Origin: CALISC01 sp963545195
GTDB lineage: Bacteria > Bacillota_I > Bacilli_A > Acholeplasmatales > Acholeplasmataceae
NCBI GenBank assembly: GCA_963545195.1
Contig: CAUUIA010000012.1
Coordinates: forward strand, 1 to 16,037
Reading direction: 5' to 3'
Length of the DNA stretch: 16,037 bases
The notes beneath the pieces are model-generated. The model did no database searches. It was not told the origin of the DNA and saw nothing but the letters and a program-made list of their open reading frames with translations. This document shows positions 1-8,534 of this stretch, piece by piece. The position numbers and the translations under genes are program-made. Within the stretch, counting starts at the first letter, position 1. Every line of letters begins with the position of its first letter.

Positions 1-196
1 ATGCGGTTTTGTCGGTGAAAATATTTGTATAGTTTTCAAAAGTAAACTTAATTCGCTCTGTGCTAGCGTTGTCTTTAAAAGAATAGAGCACCATTAAAAT
101 AAAAGGAATGACAATTAAAAAAACTATTAAAACTAAGTAAGGTAAAAACAAAGAAAAGTTAAAGACTCTTTTTGAGTCTAAAATTTTTCTATTCAT
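1..196 (-). CDS. potB: Polyamine ABC transporter permease PotB, N-terminal part (cut by window edge)
   Basis: Inner-membrane permease subunit of the spermidine/putrescine importer, working with PotA, PotC and the substrate-binding PotD. Sixty-five codons are visible from an ATG at 196-194. A short basic N-terminus (MNRKILDSKR) leads into a strongly hydrophobic segment at about residues 13-42, ending IPFILMVLYSF, then a soluble stretch with KFTFENYTNIF. That arrangement, and the FTFENY-type motif after the first helix, are typical of PotB/PotC permeases. The start overlaps the potA stop by 8 bp, so the two genes are translationally linked. The family identity rests on this short stretch plus the potA neighbour. 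PotC-like is the only serious alternative, but potB is the usual gene directly after potA. Confidence 0.85.
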   Translation of the reverse strand, partial: MNRKILDSKRVFNFSLFLPYLVLIVFLIVIPFILMVLYSFKDNASTERIKFTFENYTNIFTDKTA

Positions 197-1475
197 TTTC
201 TTTTTCCATGACGTGGATGTCTTCTGGATTGAAGTCTATGTCAACTTCTTTGCCAACAGGTACGTAGTCAGTCGTGTGAATTGTGTAAAGTCGGTCTTTG
301 GTTTGCACGTCAATTTCGTAAAATATACCTTTAAAGGCTACAGAGTCTGTGACTCCAGTAAACTTACCTGTTCCTTTTTCTACAATATCAATGTCTTCTG
401 GGCGAAGAACAACTTCAACTGCTTGGTTTTTTGAAAATCCTGAGTCTACGCACTTTAGTTCTTTGTGGTCAAAACTAACCAAAAAGTCGTCTTTCATGGT
501 AGCAGGTATAATATTAGATTCACCAATAAAACGCGCAACAAAGCGGTTAACAGGTTCGTTGTAAATGTCTACAGGAGTTCCGATTTGCTGAATTTCTCCT
601 TTGTTCATGACAACAATTTTGTCAGACATAGTCAGTGCTTCTTCTTGGTCGTGAGTAACGAAAATAAAAGTAATTCCAGCGTTTTTTTGCATTTCTTTTA
701 GTTCGTATTGCATTTCTTGGCGAGTTTTTAAGTCAAGAGCCGCTAGTGGTTCGTCAAGAAGTAGAACTTTTGGTTCATTAATTAAGGCGCGAGCAATCGC
801 AACTCGCTGTTGTTGACCACCAGAAAGCGAAGAAACTTCACGGTTTTCAAAGCCTTGTAGACCAACTAATTTTAAGTATCTTAAAACTTTTTTAGCAAGT
901 TCCGCTTCAATTGACTTAGCCGTTACTCTTTTCTTTTTAAGTTCAGCAATTTTCTTTAAGTTGTCTTCAGTTTTGTCGGCTCTTTTTAGTGCTTTAATTT
1001 CTAAATCAATTTTAGCGTTTGGATGCTTTAGCGCCCAAACTTTGGCTTTATAGGCCTTTTTTAGCTCTTTTAACTCTGCTTTGTCTTTGGTTTTTTCAGA
1101 CTTTTCTAAGTATTCTTGATAATGTTTTTTAATCGCTTCTTTTAATCTAAAGCGGTAGTTTTTAATTCTAAGTGGAAATGCGATGTTTTCAAAAACATTA
1201 AGGTGCGGAAAAAGTGCGTATTTTTGAAATACGGTGTTGGTTTGTCTTTTGTGCGCAGGCACATCAACTATGCTTTTGCCACAAAACAAAACATCGCCAG
1301 AACCAGGGGTTTCAAAACCACCAATGATTCTAAGTAAAGTGGTTTTACCGCATCCAGAAGGGCCAAGAAGTGTAACAAATTCATTGTCGTTAATGTTTAG
1401 AGAAACACCACGCAAAACTATTTGGTTGTCAAAACTTTTCGTGATGTCTTTAAGTTCAATAAGTGGGATTTCCAA
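189..1475 (-). CDS. potA: Spermidine/putrescine ABC transporter ATP-binding protein PotA
   Basis: Cytoplasmic ATPase that drives polyamine import through PotB/PotC. Visible motifs are Walker A GPSGCGKT (residues 38-45), Q-loop FQKYALFPH (Q84), signature LSGGQQQR (217-224), Walker B VLLLDEP (237-243), switch His275, and a C-terminal TOBE-like region (about 320-428). Between the Q-loop helix and the signature lies an extra segment of roughly 85-90 residues (about 107-195). It is rich in Lys, Glu and Ala and looks like coiled coil. Most bacterial PotA proteins lack it, but mycoplasma PotA proteins carry a comparable insertion. The start is TTG, supported by an AAGGTGG ribosome binding site about 9 nt upstream that overlaps the stop codon of the preceding gene; there is no in-frame ATG nearby. 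Stop codon is TAG. Confidence 0.96.
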   Translation of the reverse strand: MEIPLIELKDITKSFDNQIVLRGVSLNINDNEFVTLLGPSGCGKTTLLRIIGGFETPGSGDVLFCGKSIVDVPAHKRQTNTVFQKYALFPHLNVFENIAFPLRIKNYRFRLKEAIKKHYQEYLEKSEKTKDKAELKELKKAYKAKVWALKHPNAKIDLEIKALKRADKTEDNLKKIAELKKKRVTAKSIEAELAKKVLRYLKLVGLQGFENREVSSLSGGQQQRVAIARALINEPKVLLLDEPLAALDLKTRQEMQYELKEMQKNAGITFIFVTHDQEEALTMSDKIVVMNKGEIQQIGTPVDIYNEPVNRFVARFIGESNIIPATMKDDFLVSFDHKELKCVDSGFSKNQAVEVVLRPEDIDIVEKGTGKFTGVTDSVAFKGIFYEIDVQTKDRLYTIHTTDYVPVGKEVDIDFNPEDIHVMEKENE

Positions 1476-1489
1476 TGTCCGTGCCCACC

Positions 1490-3037
1490 TTAATTTGCTT
1501 TCGCAAACTGAACTAAAAAGTCAGTATCTGGATTGTCATAGTATGTTGACATCGCCTTATAAAGGGCTTTTCTAGTGTTTATATCAGCAGTTTCAGAAGG
1601 TGTTAAACCTGAGTCTGCTTGGAATTTTTTGATGTATTTAATAGTGGTTTCATCAATATATCCGTCTGTACGCATAGTCTCTGAGTTTGCCTTAAGCAAG
1701 GCTGCATAGCGAAGAGATAGATATCTTTGAATGGCTTTAGCGTCTTGGTTAACTGTGTCTTTTTTAATGTCTTTCTCAAGGAAAAAGTCTTGTTTATCGT
1801 TTAAAGTGTAGGCATTTTCGTCAGGTAACTTTTCAACTTCAAATGGGTTGTTTTCCTTATCCAAAGTTTGCCATTTGTTTTGTGTGCGGTCGAAATAATG
1901 CCAAAAACCTTGAGTGCAAGAAAGGGTAATTTGTGGTTTTGAAAAAGTTGCTTGTTGCAGCACATAGTAACTTTGGTAAATGTTTTTACCAAAAGTTTCA
2001 GTTCCGTATAGTTTGTAGCCTCCACCATATTTTAAGCAGGCAGCTAAAACTTCGGCAGCAGATGCTGAGTTTTGGTTTACCAAAACTTTGATGTTGTAAG
2101 GTTTTTTGCTTTCAAGTTTACCTTCAATGATGTGTTCTTCTTTAGTTTTTGAATTAACTAACTTAGCATATGGATTTTCAGATTTTGGCAAAAGTGCGCC
2201 AACTATTGTTTCAAGAGCGCCAAGTTCACCACCTGGATTGTTTCTTAAATCTAAAATTAAAGTGCTGTCGCTTGAAGTTAACTTAGACTTTTCTAGTTTA
2301 TCTAAAAGAGAGACAAAAGCGTCACCTGTGATATCTTTTTTAAACTCACTAATTCTAATAACCGCGGTTTTTGGATCTGTTGTATTTAGTTCTTCCACTG
2401 AACGGTGGTAAGTTTTTCTTCTTTCAACTTCAACAATACGCTCATCGTTTGAGTCTTTGCTTTGCACAATTAACTTAACTTTGCCGTTGTTTTCATCAGT
2501 TTGAGTTCTAATCATTTCAACAGCAATTCTTGCGCTAATGTCTTGAGCCTGTTCAAAATACAACTTTTCGTCGTTGTTTTTTGAGTTAACTACACCAAGA
2601 ATTTCGTCAGTTGGATAAAGTTTACCAAAAGCGCTTGACTGCTTGTAGACAGTTTTGACAATCAATCTTGGAAACTTCGCTTGGTATTGAAAAGAAACAC
2701 CGATTTCGTCTCTAGCCTCTTCTTTTGGGTCGTATGGTGAAGGTTCACTTCCTGAAAGTTCAGGGTAATTTACAAACACTCTTGAATATCTGTCTAAAAC
2801 TGAACTCATAAAGTTTTCAAGAGAACCGTATTTAAGTCTATCAAACAACTGTTCGTCTATGTCTTTGTAGTAGTTTTGTTTGTAGTAGTCAAAAATTTTT
2901 CGTTGTAGTTGATCTATTTCGCCGCCGCTTTGAGTTTCTTTGTTGTCAGGAATTATCCAGCGTGGGTCATATAGTTTGCACGCACTTAAACTAAGTATGC
3001 TTAATAGGGTTAAGATAAATAAAAATATTTTTTTCAT
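1490..3037 (-). CDS. Secreted S41-family (CtpA-like) peptidase lipoprotein with peptidoglycan-binding-like C-terminus
   Basis: Predicted surface-anchored serine protease of the C-terminal processing family. The N-terminus is a lipoprotein signal (MKKIFLFILTL then LSAC) with Cys20 as the lipid-anchored residue. A PDZ-like region spans about 111-205. The peptidase core shows LILDLRNNPGG (260-270), NSASAAE with probable nucleophile Ser326, and ETFGKN with general-base Lys351, the Ser/Lys pair of S41 enzymes. Residues about 432-497 resemble a PG_binding_1 domain (AIQRYLSL...GYIDETT...IKKFQ). The ATG start has an AGAGGT site 5 nt upstream. It sits 21 bp after trmK and 14 bp before potA, inside the same run. 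The substrate is unknown; trimming of envelope proteins is an inference from the family. Confidence 0.9.
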   Translation of the reverse strand: MKKIFLFILTLLSILSLSACKLYDPRWIIPDNKETQSGGEIDQLQRKIFDYYKQNYYKDIDEQLFDRLKYGSLENFMSSVLDRYSRVFVNYPELSGSEPSPYDPKEEARDEIGVSFQYQAKFPRLIVKTVYKQSSAFGKLYPTDEILGVVNSKNNDEKLYFEQAQDISARIAVEMIRTQTDENNGKVKLIVQSKDSNDERIVEVERRKTYHRSVEELNTTDPKTAVIRISEFKKDITGDAFVSLLDKLEKSKLTSSDSTLILDLRNNPGGELGALETIVGALLPKSENPYAKLVNSKTKEEHIIEGKLESKKPYNIKVLVNQNSASAAEVLAACLKYGGGYKLYGTETFGKNIYQSYYVLQQATFSKPQITLSCTQGFWHYFDRTQNKWQTLDKENNPFEVEKLPDENAYTLNDKQDFFLEKDIKKDTVNQDAKAIQRYLSLRYAALLKANSETMRTDGYIDETTIKYIKKFQADSGLTPSETADINTRKALYKAMSTYYDNPDTDFLVQFAKAN

Positions 3038-3058
3038 ATTAAACCTCTCTTATTAAAA

Positions 3059-3691
3059 TTATTTTAGGTGTTTAGACAAATACAGGTCAATGTATTTAAG
3101 TTCTAATAAAGTTTTTTTGTCATTTGGTCTGAACTTCAAGATTTTTATGCACTTTTCTTTAAGTTCAAGAAAGTAGGATTCATATCCTTCTTTATTTAAA
3201 ATAAAGGGTGAGTAAAAACAGTCAAAAGGAGTTTCAGGTTTCTCGTTGCTTAAATTTAAAACAAGAACATAATAGTATACGCCTTTGTCAAAAACAATGT
3301 ATTCGTCTAGTAGCCAAAAGCCTTTTTCGTTTAAAAATTGCTTAAGCTCTGCTAATTTTGAGTGCACAGAAACTATATATTTTCCAGGTTTTGCGAGTTT
3401 AAGGATTTCAATCGCAGTAATTCCTCCAACTCCCGAGATATTACAAACCTCAAAATTAGCGCTAACTTCTTCAAAACCGTTTGATAATACAAAGTCGCAA
3501 TTGTAGCCCTTTAAATTACGTTTGGCGTTTTCAAGAGGCAAGACTTTATTGTCAACGGCTATCCCTTTTTTTAAGTTATATTTATCAAACAAGATTTTTA
3601 AAAAATATCCGTGATCGCAGCCTATGTCTAAAACAACATTTGCGCCTTTAGCAAGTCTGGCTAAAAACTCTAGTCTGTTAGTTTCTTTCAT
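3059..3691 (-). CDS. trmK: tRNA (adenine22-N1)-methyltransferase TrmK
   Basis: SAM-dependent methyltransferase of the TrmK/YqfN family, which makes m1A22 in the D-arm junction of bacterial tRNAs. The 210-residue length fits. The SAM-binding motif I reads VLDIGCDHGYFLKIL (about 20-34), acidic motif II follows at AVDN, and the family hallmark NISGVGG (usually ISGMGG) lies at about 84-90. The C-terminal third is helical and charged, as expected for the tRNA-contacting tail. It begins 4 bp after dnaG. In Bacillus-type genomes trmK also lies downstream of dnaG, but with sigA between them; sigA is absent here. ATG start with only a weak ribosome binding site, so translation is probably coupled to dnaG. 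Confidence 0.93.
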   Translation of the reverse strand: MKETNRLEFLARLAKGANVVLDIGCDHGYFLKILFDKYNLKKGIAVDNKVLPLENAKRNLKGYNCDFVLSNGFEEVSANFEVCNISGVGGITAIEILKLAKPGKYIVSVHSKLAELKQFLNEKGFWLLDEYIVFDKGVYYYVLVLNLSNEKPETPFDCFYSPFILNKEGYESYFLELKEKCIKILKFRPNDKKTLLELKYIDLYLSKHLK

Positions 3692-3695
3692 TTCT

Positions 3696-5462
3696 TTAAT
3701 TTAAAATCTCGCTGGCTTCTTTAGTAAAAGCGTCAATTTCTACTTTACTTGAAGTTGTAGAAACTTCTTTTGTAGTTGCAGCAATAAGTTTCCGGATTTT
3801 TTTAATATGTGCAAGAATTTTAACAATGTCTGCAGTAATTGCTGCCGGCTCCGTACTTTCGTTGTTCTCAACAGTTTCAATTGCTGTGTTAATTTTATTT
3901 AAAATCTCTTGTCTTTCTACAGGCTTTAGGCCTTCTACTGTTTCAAAGTAAACCTTAACTTGAGTGGCTGTTTTGTTTTTTCCATATAACTTACTTTCAA
4001 TTAAGTGAGTTAAAATCGTAAAAAGTAAAATACTGTAACTTTGAAACTCAAAGTGTCTAAGGATATCTCTTTTAATTAAAGCAATAGCGTGTTCTTCAAT
4101 TTCTGAGTTTAAGCAGTGTAAAACTAGTGTGTTCATCGCCTGTCTTAGTTTCTCAATTTCTGAGTTAGCTTTTGGTTTAACTGCTGGTTTAAGCGTTGGT
4201 TTGACTTTAGTGACTTCTTTTAAACTTAAATCTATGTTGAGTTTTTCTTTAGTTTTGGCAATAAACAAGTTCTTAACTGTCTCGTCTGCATATTTAAAAA
4301 CTTCTTTAAAGTTATTTTTAAAACGCATAACAGAAGTAATGTCAGAACTATCTACTTGACTTACTATTTTGTTAAAAAAGAAGGTCAAGATATCTTGTTT
4401 TTGGCTAAGCAGACTATCAATTCCGGCTTTGCCGTTGGTCTGAAAATACTCATCTGGATCTTGTTTATTTGGAATATTTACAATATAAACATTGGTTTTG
4501 GGAAACCTTAAAAACTTAAAGGCTACGCTTTCGGCGGCCTTTTGTCCAGGTAAGTCGCCGTCATACATTAAAACTATACTTTTTGCGTTTTCAACAAGCG
4601 ACTTTAAGTTAGCCTCAGTTAAAGTAGTTCCCATTGACGCGCAAGCATTTTTAAGTCCTGAGTTAAAAAGCGCAATGACGTCAAAAAAACCTTCAACTAA
4701 AATTACTTCTTTTTTAGGGTTTTCATTTAGTGCATCTGACAAGTGATAAATTACTTCTTCTTTTTTAAATACTAAAGTGTCTGGTGAGTTTACGTATTTT
4801 GGGTTATCTTTAGATTCAGTTAAAGCACGACCTGAAAACCCAACGATTTTACCGCTTACGTTTTTAAGCGGAAACATAACACGGTTTTTAAAGAAATCAT
4901 AAATACGCTCACCGTGCGTGCCAATAAGCGAAGTGTTTTTTAAAGTTTGCGTGGCGATTCCTTGTTTAATCAAAGTTTCCGACATTAAGTTATCGTTAAG
5001 CGCAGCACCAATTTGAAAGTGCTCAATTGTCTCTAGAGTTAATCTGCGTTTTTCAGTTAAATAAGTCAAATACTCAGCCCCAGAGTTAGTTTTAAGTAAA
5101 CGCATATGCATAAACTTAGCAGCTTCTGCACAAGCTGTGTATTCATTTTCAAGCGGGTCCGGTTTGTATGTATATCCTAAATTTAGTCTTTTTGAAAAAT
5201 AGTCAAGAGTGGCTTTTGTGTCCAATTTTTTGAATTTTTGATAAAAACTAAAAGGAGCACCACCTGTTTTGCAAGACATGCAATAGGCGATGTTTTTTTC
5301 AACAGAAATAGAAAGTGAGGGATTGCTGTCATTGTGAAACGGACAAAGTGCTTTGAAGTTCTTGCCGGTTTGAGTCACCGCTATCCCTAGTTCTTGAACT
5401 AACTCTAAAATATTGATTTCTGAGTTAATTTTAGTAAAGATGTTGTCTTGATTTGTTCGCAA
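3696..5462 (-). CDS. dnaG: DNA primase DnaG
   Basis: Makes RNA primers at the replication fork and docks on the DnaB helicase. All three domains are visible in 588 residues. The N-terminal CHC2 zinc finger has ligands C40, H43, C61 and C64 (CPFH...CMSC). The catalytic core includes RVMFPL and KYVNSPDTLVFKK. The TOPRIM centre has E257 in LVEGFFD and the metal-binding DGD at 301-303. The C-terminal part (about 430-588) matches the position of the helicase-interaction domain and is poorly conserved. Start is TTG at 5462, 4 bp after the glyS stop; the upstream region gives only a weak ribosome binding site, so coupling to glyS is likely. There is no better ATG before the zinc finger. Confidence 0.97.
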   Translation of the reverse strand: MRTNQDNIFTKINSEINILELVQELGIAVTQTGKNFKALCPFHNDSNPSLSISVEKNIAYCMSCKTGGAPFSFYQKFKKLDTKATLDYFSKRLNLGYTYKPDPLENEYTACAEAAKFMHMRLLKTNSGAEYLTYLTEKRRLTLETIEHFQIGAALNDNLMSETLIKQGIATQTLKNTSLIGTHGERIYDFFKNRVMFPLKNVSGKIVGFSGRALTESKDNPKYVNSPDTLVFKKEEVIYHLSDALNENPKKEVILVEGFFDVIALFNSGLKNACASMGTTLTEANLKSLVENAKSIVLMYDGDLPGQKAAESVAFKFLRFPKTNVYIVNIPNKQDPDEYFQTNGKAGIDSLLSQKQDILTFFFNKIVSQVDSSDITSVMRFKNNFKEVFKYADETVKNLFIAKTKEKLNIDLSLKEVTKVKPTLKPAVKPKANSEIEKLRQAMNTLVLHCLNSEIEEHAIALIKRDILRHFEFQSYSILLFTILTHLIESKLYGKNKTATQVKVYFETVEGLKPVERQEILNKINTAIETVENNESTEPAAITADIVKILAHIKKIRKLIAATTKEVSTTSSKVEIDAFTKEASEILN

Positions 5463-5466
5463 TTTT

Positions 5467-6855
5467 CTAAAGTTTAATTTTATTTAGCAGATATTGATTG
5501 ATATCTTTGATAGAAATTCGCTCTTGTTGCATGGTATCACGGTCGCGAATTGTCACAGTTTGAGTATCTTCGCTTTCAAAGTCCACGGTAATACAAAAAG
5601 GAGTACCAATCGCATCTTGTCGGCGGTATTTCTTTCCAACAGACCCGCCACTTTCTTCTAAATAACAGTCAAACTCTTTTGCAACTTGACGGTAAATGGA
5701 TTCTGCTAGTTCTGAGTGTTTTGCCTTGTTTAAAGGAATGATTGCTGCTTTGTATGGCGCTAAAAACGGAGAGATTTTCAGAACTTGTCGAACATCTCCG
5801 GCTTCCACCTCTTCTTCTTTTAAGGCGTTCGTGATAAACATAAAAAACAAACGCTCAACTCCGACACTTGGCTCCACGCAGTATGGCACAAAACGAGAGT
5901 TGTCATCTGGATCTAAATAACTCAAATCCTCACCTGAAAACTTCTGATGTTGAGAAAGGTCGTAGTCGGTTCTAGAAGCAATTCCCCAAAGTTCATCAAA
6001 CCCCCACGGAAAGTGGTATTGAATGTCAGTAGTGGCGTTTGAGTAAAATGCCAAGGCTTCTTTTTTATGATCTGAATAAACTAAGTCAGCGGGATTAACT
6101 CCGAGGTCTGTTAAAAACTGCATACAGTATTTTTTAAAGAAAGCAAAAACTTCAAGTTCAGTGCCAGGTTTGACAAAGTATTCAAGTTCCATTTGTTCAA
6201 ACTCACGAGTTCTAAAAATAAAGTTACCTGGTGTGATTTCGTTACGAAAAGCTTTTCCGATTTGGCCAATTCCAAATGGCAACTTAGCGCGAGTTGTTCT
6301 AAGCACATTTTTAAACTGAATAAAAATGTTTTGAGCGTTTTCAGGACGCAGATAAATTTTGTCTGTGCTGCTTTGGACAACCCCTTGGTAAGTTTCAAAC
6401 ATCATATTAAACGCACGAAGTGGTAGCCACTCGGTTTTTTGACAGTTTTGGCAAGGAATTTTATGTTCAGCAATATATGACTCAATTTCTTTGGTTTTCA
6501 TGCCATCGACATCAAAACCGTTGAAGTCAAAAACTAATTTGTCTGCTCTAAATCTTTGGTTGCAGGCCTTACATTCAATTAACGGGTCTGAAAAACTTTT
6601 GACGTGTCCAGATGCTTGCCAAACTAGGTTGTTTAAAAGAATTGGCCCGTTAAGTAGTTGATTGCGAGGAAATGCTTGGATAAAGTATTTAGTCCAGGCT
6701 GCTTTAATGTTTTGTTTAAGCAGTGCTCCTAGTGGTCCAAAATCCCAAGTATTGGAAAGTCCACCGTAAATCTCGCTGCCTTGATAGACAAAGCCTTGTT
6801 GTTTACAGTAAGTAACTATTTCTTCAAAAGTAAGTTGTTTTTCATTTTTTTCCAT
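5467..6855 (-). CDS. glyS: Glycyl-tRNA synthetase, homodimeric (eukaryote-like) type
   Basis: Charges tRNA-Gly with glycine. The single 462-residue chain is the alpha2 class II type, not the GlyQ/GlyS alpha2-beta2 enzyme of Bacillus and Escherichia. Motifs are the N-terminal GFVYQGSEIYGG...WDFGPLG, a zinc-binding pair CKAC/CQNC (C95, C98, C135, C138), motif 2 FRNEITPGNFIFRTREF (203-219), motif 3 EPSVGVERLFF (328-338), and an anticodon-binding domain from about 365 to the end. It starts with ATG 3 bp after the era stop and ends in TAG 4 bp before dnaG. In Bacillus-like operons recO usually precedes the glycyl synthetase genes; here era and glyS are adjacent. This type can be named glyQS or glyS. 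Confidence 0.97.
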   Translation of the reverse strand: MEKNEKQLTFEEIVTYCKQQGFVYQGSEIYGGLSNTWDFGPLGALLKQNIKAAWTKYFIQAFPRNQLLNGPILLNNLVWQASGHVKSFSDPLIECKACNQRFRADKLVFDFNGFDVDGMKTKEIESYIAEHKIPCQNCQKTEWLPLRAFNMMFETYQGVVQSSTDKIYLRPENAQNIFIQFKNVLRTTRAKLPFGIGQIGKAFRNEITPGNFIFRTREFEQMELEYFVKPGTELEVFAFFKKYCMQFLTDLGVNPADLVYSDHKKEALAFYSNATTDIQYHFPWGFDELWGIASRTDYDLSQHQKFSGEDLSYLDPDDNSRFVPYCVEPSVGVERLFFMFITNALKEEEVEAGDVRQVLKISPFLAPYKAAIIPLNKAKHSELAESIYRQVAKEFDCYLEESGGSVGKKYRRQDAIGTPFCITVDFESEDTQTVTIRDRDTMQQERISIKDINQYLLNKIKL

Positions 6856-6858
6856 AAA

Positions 6859-7734
6859 TTATTCATCCTTCCAGTTTTTAAGCATTAACTTCCCAATGTT
6901 TTCACTAACTGAAACCACGATGTCAAACTCAACTTTTTGTTTAAGTTCTTGTCTGACTTGCATCGCTAAATTCTTCTTAAGTAGGTTAATAGCCGAGCCG
7001 TTTTTGCCAATTAAAATTGCTTTTTGGCCAGGTTTTTGACACACAATTTTGACAAAAAAAACAGTTTTTGTGCCGAGTTCTTGAGTGCCTTCTAGAGAAA
7101 CTGCTACTTTGTAAGGGATTTCTTTGTCGTATAGTTTAAGCAGTTGCTCGTGGACAAACGACAAGATGTATTCGCTATAAGTTTGTGAACTGTTGTAGTC
7201 AGCTGGATAAATTAACTCACTTGTCTTGAAGTAAGGCAAAGTGAGTTCGATTAGTTTATCTATGTTTTTTAAAGTTACATTAGAAATTGGGATAAACTCA
7301 GCAAAACTGTGCACGGCTTGAAATGACAAAATGATTTCAAGAATTTTGTTTTTCTTTAGTATGTCTTCTTTAGTAATCACTAAAATTGTCGGAATTTTTT
7401 CGCTTTTCAAGACTTTAAGCACAGGCAAAAAAGCCTCTGAATATACTCGGTCTACCAGCAAATAACAAACATCGCTTCCGTAAATTGCGCTGTAGGCTTC
7501 TTTGGTGACGAGAGTTTCTAGTTGAGTAGTTGGCCTAAAAGTAATACCTGGCGTGTCTACAAACCCGATTTGGAAGGTCTTAGTAGTCTTAACTCCAAGT
7601 AGCGCTTTTTTAGTGGTTTCTGGTTTGGGAGAAACCGCTTGCGCGCGGTAGCCTAAAATGTTGTTAAGTAAACTAGACTTACCAGTGTTTGGAGCGCCAA
7701 CAATACACACCGAACCTGCTTTAAAGTCGGTCAT
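6859..7734 (-). CDS. era: GTPase Era
   Basis: Ribosome-assembly GTPase that binds the 3' end of 16S rRNA in the 30S subunit. Visible are G1 GAPNTGKS (13-20), a G2-region Thr in PETTKK (about 39-43), G3 DTPG (60-63), and G4 written TKED (121-124) where most Era proteins have NKxD. A C-terminal KH domain follows with the GxxG loop as GKNG in KAILIGKNGSAINLL. The 291-residue length is normal. The ATG at 7734 lies inside the end of cdd (14-bp overlap), so translation is coupled. The Asn-to-Thr change at G4 occurs in some functional P-loop GTPases, so I do not read it as inactivating. Confidence 0.95.
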   Translation of the reverse strand: MTDFKAGSVCIVGAPNTGKSSLLNNILGYRAQAVSPKPETTKKALLGVKTTKTFQIGFVDTPGITFRPTTQLETLVTKEAYSAIYGSDVCYLLVDRVYSEAFLPVLKVLKSEKIPTILVITKEDILKKNKILEIILSFQAVHSFAEFIPISNVTLKNIDKLIELTLPYFKTSELIYPADYNSSQTYSEYILSFVHEQLLKLYDKEIPYKVAVSLEGTQELGTKTVFFVKIVCQKPGQKAILIGKNGSAINLLKKNLAMQVRQELKQKVEFDIVVSVSENIGKLMLKNWKDE

Positions 7735-8116
7735 TGTCTAAGTCAAAAGAAAAAGGCAGAAGTTCAGAAACAGTAGTTTCTTTGATGACTTTGTTAGTGT
7801 TAGTTAAAACTACTTTCATGTCTTTTGGGCAAAGTTCGGCAATTACTTGTCTGCAGGCTCCACATGGAGAAATAGGTGTATTAGTTTTTGCTGCCACAAA
7901 AAGAGTTTTAAAGTCGTCTTTATGAAAACCTTGAGACATTGCAGAAAAAAGCGCAGTTCGCTCAGCGCAATTGCACATTGAGTAGGCTCCATTTTCAATG
8001 TTAAAACCTAAAATAAACTCACCATTTTTAAGTTCAAGGGCTGCGCCTACTTGAAAATTTGAGTAAGGGCAATACGCCATTTTCATAGCGTCAAGTGCTT
8101 TATTTATGCCAGTCAT
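7721..8116 (-). CDS. cdd: Cytidine deaminase
   Basis: Hydrolytic deamination of cytidine and deoxycytidine to uridine and deoxyuridine in pyrimidine salvage. The 131-residue chain is the small homotetrameric class. The active-site motif reads NCAERTA with zinc ligand C50 and catalytic E52, and the second motif is PCGACRQ with zinc ligands C85 and C88. The N-terminal AYCPYSNFQVGAAL is also characteristic. Its ATG overlaps the ybeY end by 17 bp and its end overlaps the era start by 14 bp. In Bacillus, dgkA lies between ybeY and cdd; it is absent here. Confidence 0.96.
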   Translation of the reverse strand: MTGINKALDAMKMAYCPYSNFQVGAALELKNGEFILGFNIENGAYSMCNCAERTALFSAMSQGFHKDDFKTLFVAAKTNTPISPCGACRQVIAELCPKDMKVVLTNTNKVIKETTVSELLPFSFDLDNDRL

Positions 8117-8534
8117 ATTTCTTCCTTTCCATTCCGATAAACTTAAGGATTTTTTCAGTTAAATCCATCATAACTTGTTCTTCTTCTTTAGTCTCGTGGT
8201 CATAGCCTTTGACGTGTAAATAGCCATGCACTGCCAAAAAACAAAGTTCGCGTTCATAGGAATGTTCGTATTCTTTTGCCTGTTCAAGGGCTTTATCAAG
8301 CGAAATAAAGATGTCGCCACAACTTTGTTCGTCAACTTCGTCTGGAAAAGAAATGACGTCAGTTGGTCTGTCTATATTTCTGTATTGTTTGTTTAAGTTA
8401 TGCAGATAAGCGTTATCTGCCAAAATTATTTGCAAGGTTTTTGTGTCGTCTATGGTTTTAAATAAGTGAGTAAGTAGTTTAATCTCTGCTTTAATTTCGC
8501 GAGTACCTAACTCAGAAAAGATATTAACGCGCAT
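8100..8534 (-). CDS. ybeY: Endoribonuclease / rRNA maturation factor YbeY
   Basis: Metal-dependent RNase acting in 16S rRNA 3'-end maturation and ribosome quality control. The family signature HGYLHVKGYDH is present, giving the three zinc-binding histidines (residues 103, 107 and 113 from the chosen start), preceded by TDVISFPDE. I chose the ATG at 8534 (MRVNIFSELG, 144 residues). An upstream in-frame TTG at 8552 would add six residues (MTATKK) but has no ribosome binding site and lies deeper inside phoH. Either start overlaps the phoH end (11 bp for the ATG). Confidence 0.94.
   Translation of the reverse strand: MRVNIFSELGTREIKAEIKLLTHLFKTIDDTKTLQIILADNAYLHNLNKQYRNIDRPTDVISFPDEVDEQSCGDIFISLDKALEQAKEYEHSYERELCFLAVHGYLHVKGYDHETKEEEQVMMDLTEKILKFIGMERKKYDWHK

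Noticed and set aside
213..434. Plus-strand open frames opposite the leftward genes (for example 213-434, 1234-1575, 2106-2411)
   Set aside because: They mirror well-supported minus-strand genes, show no protein-family motifs and have no ribosome binding sites.
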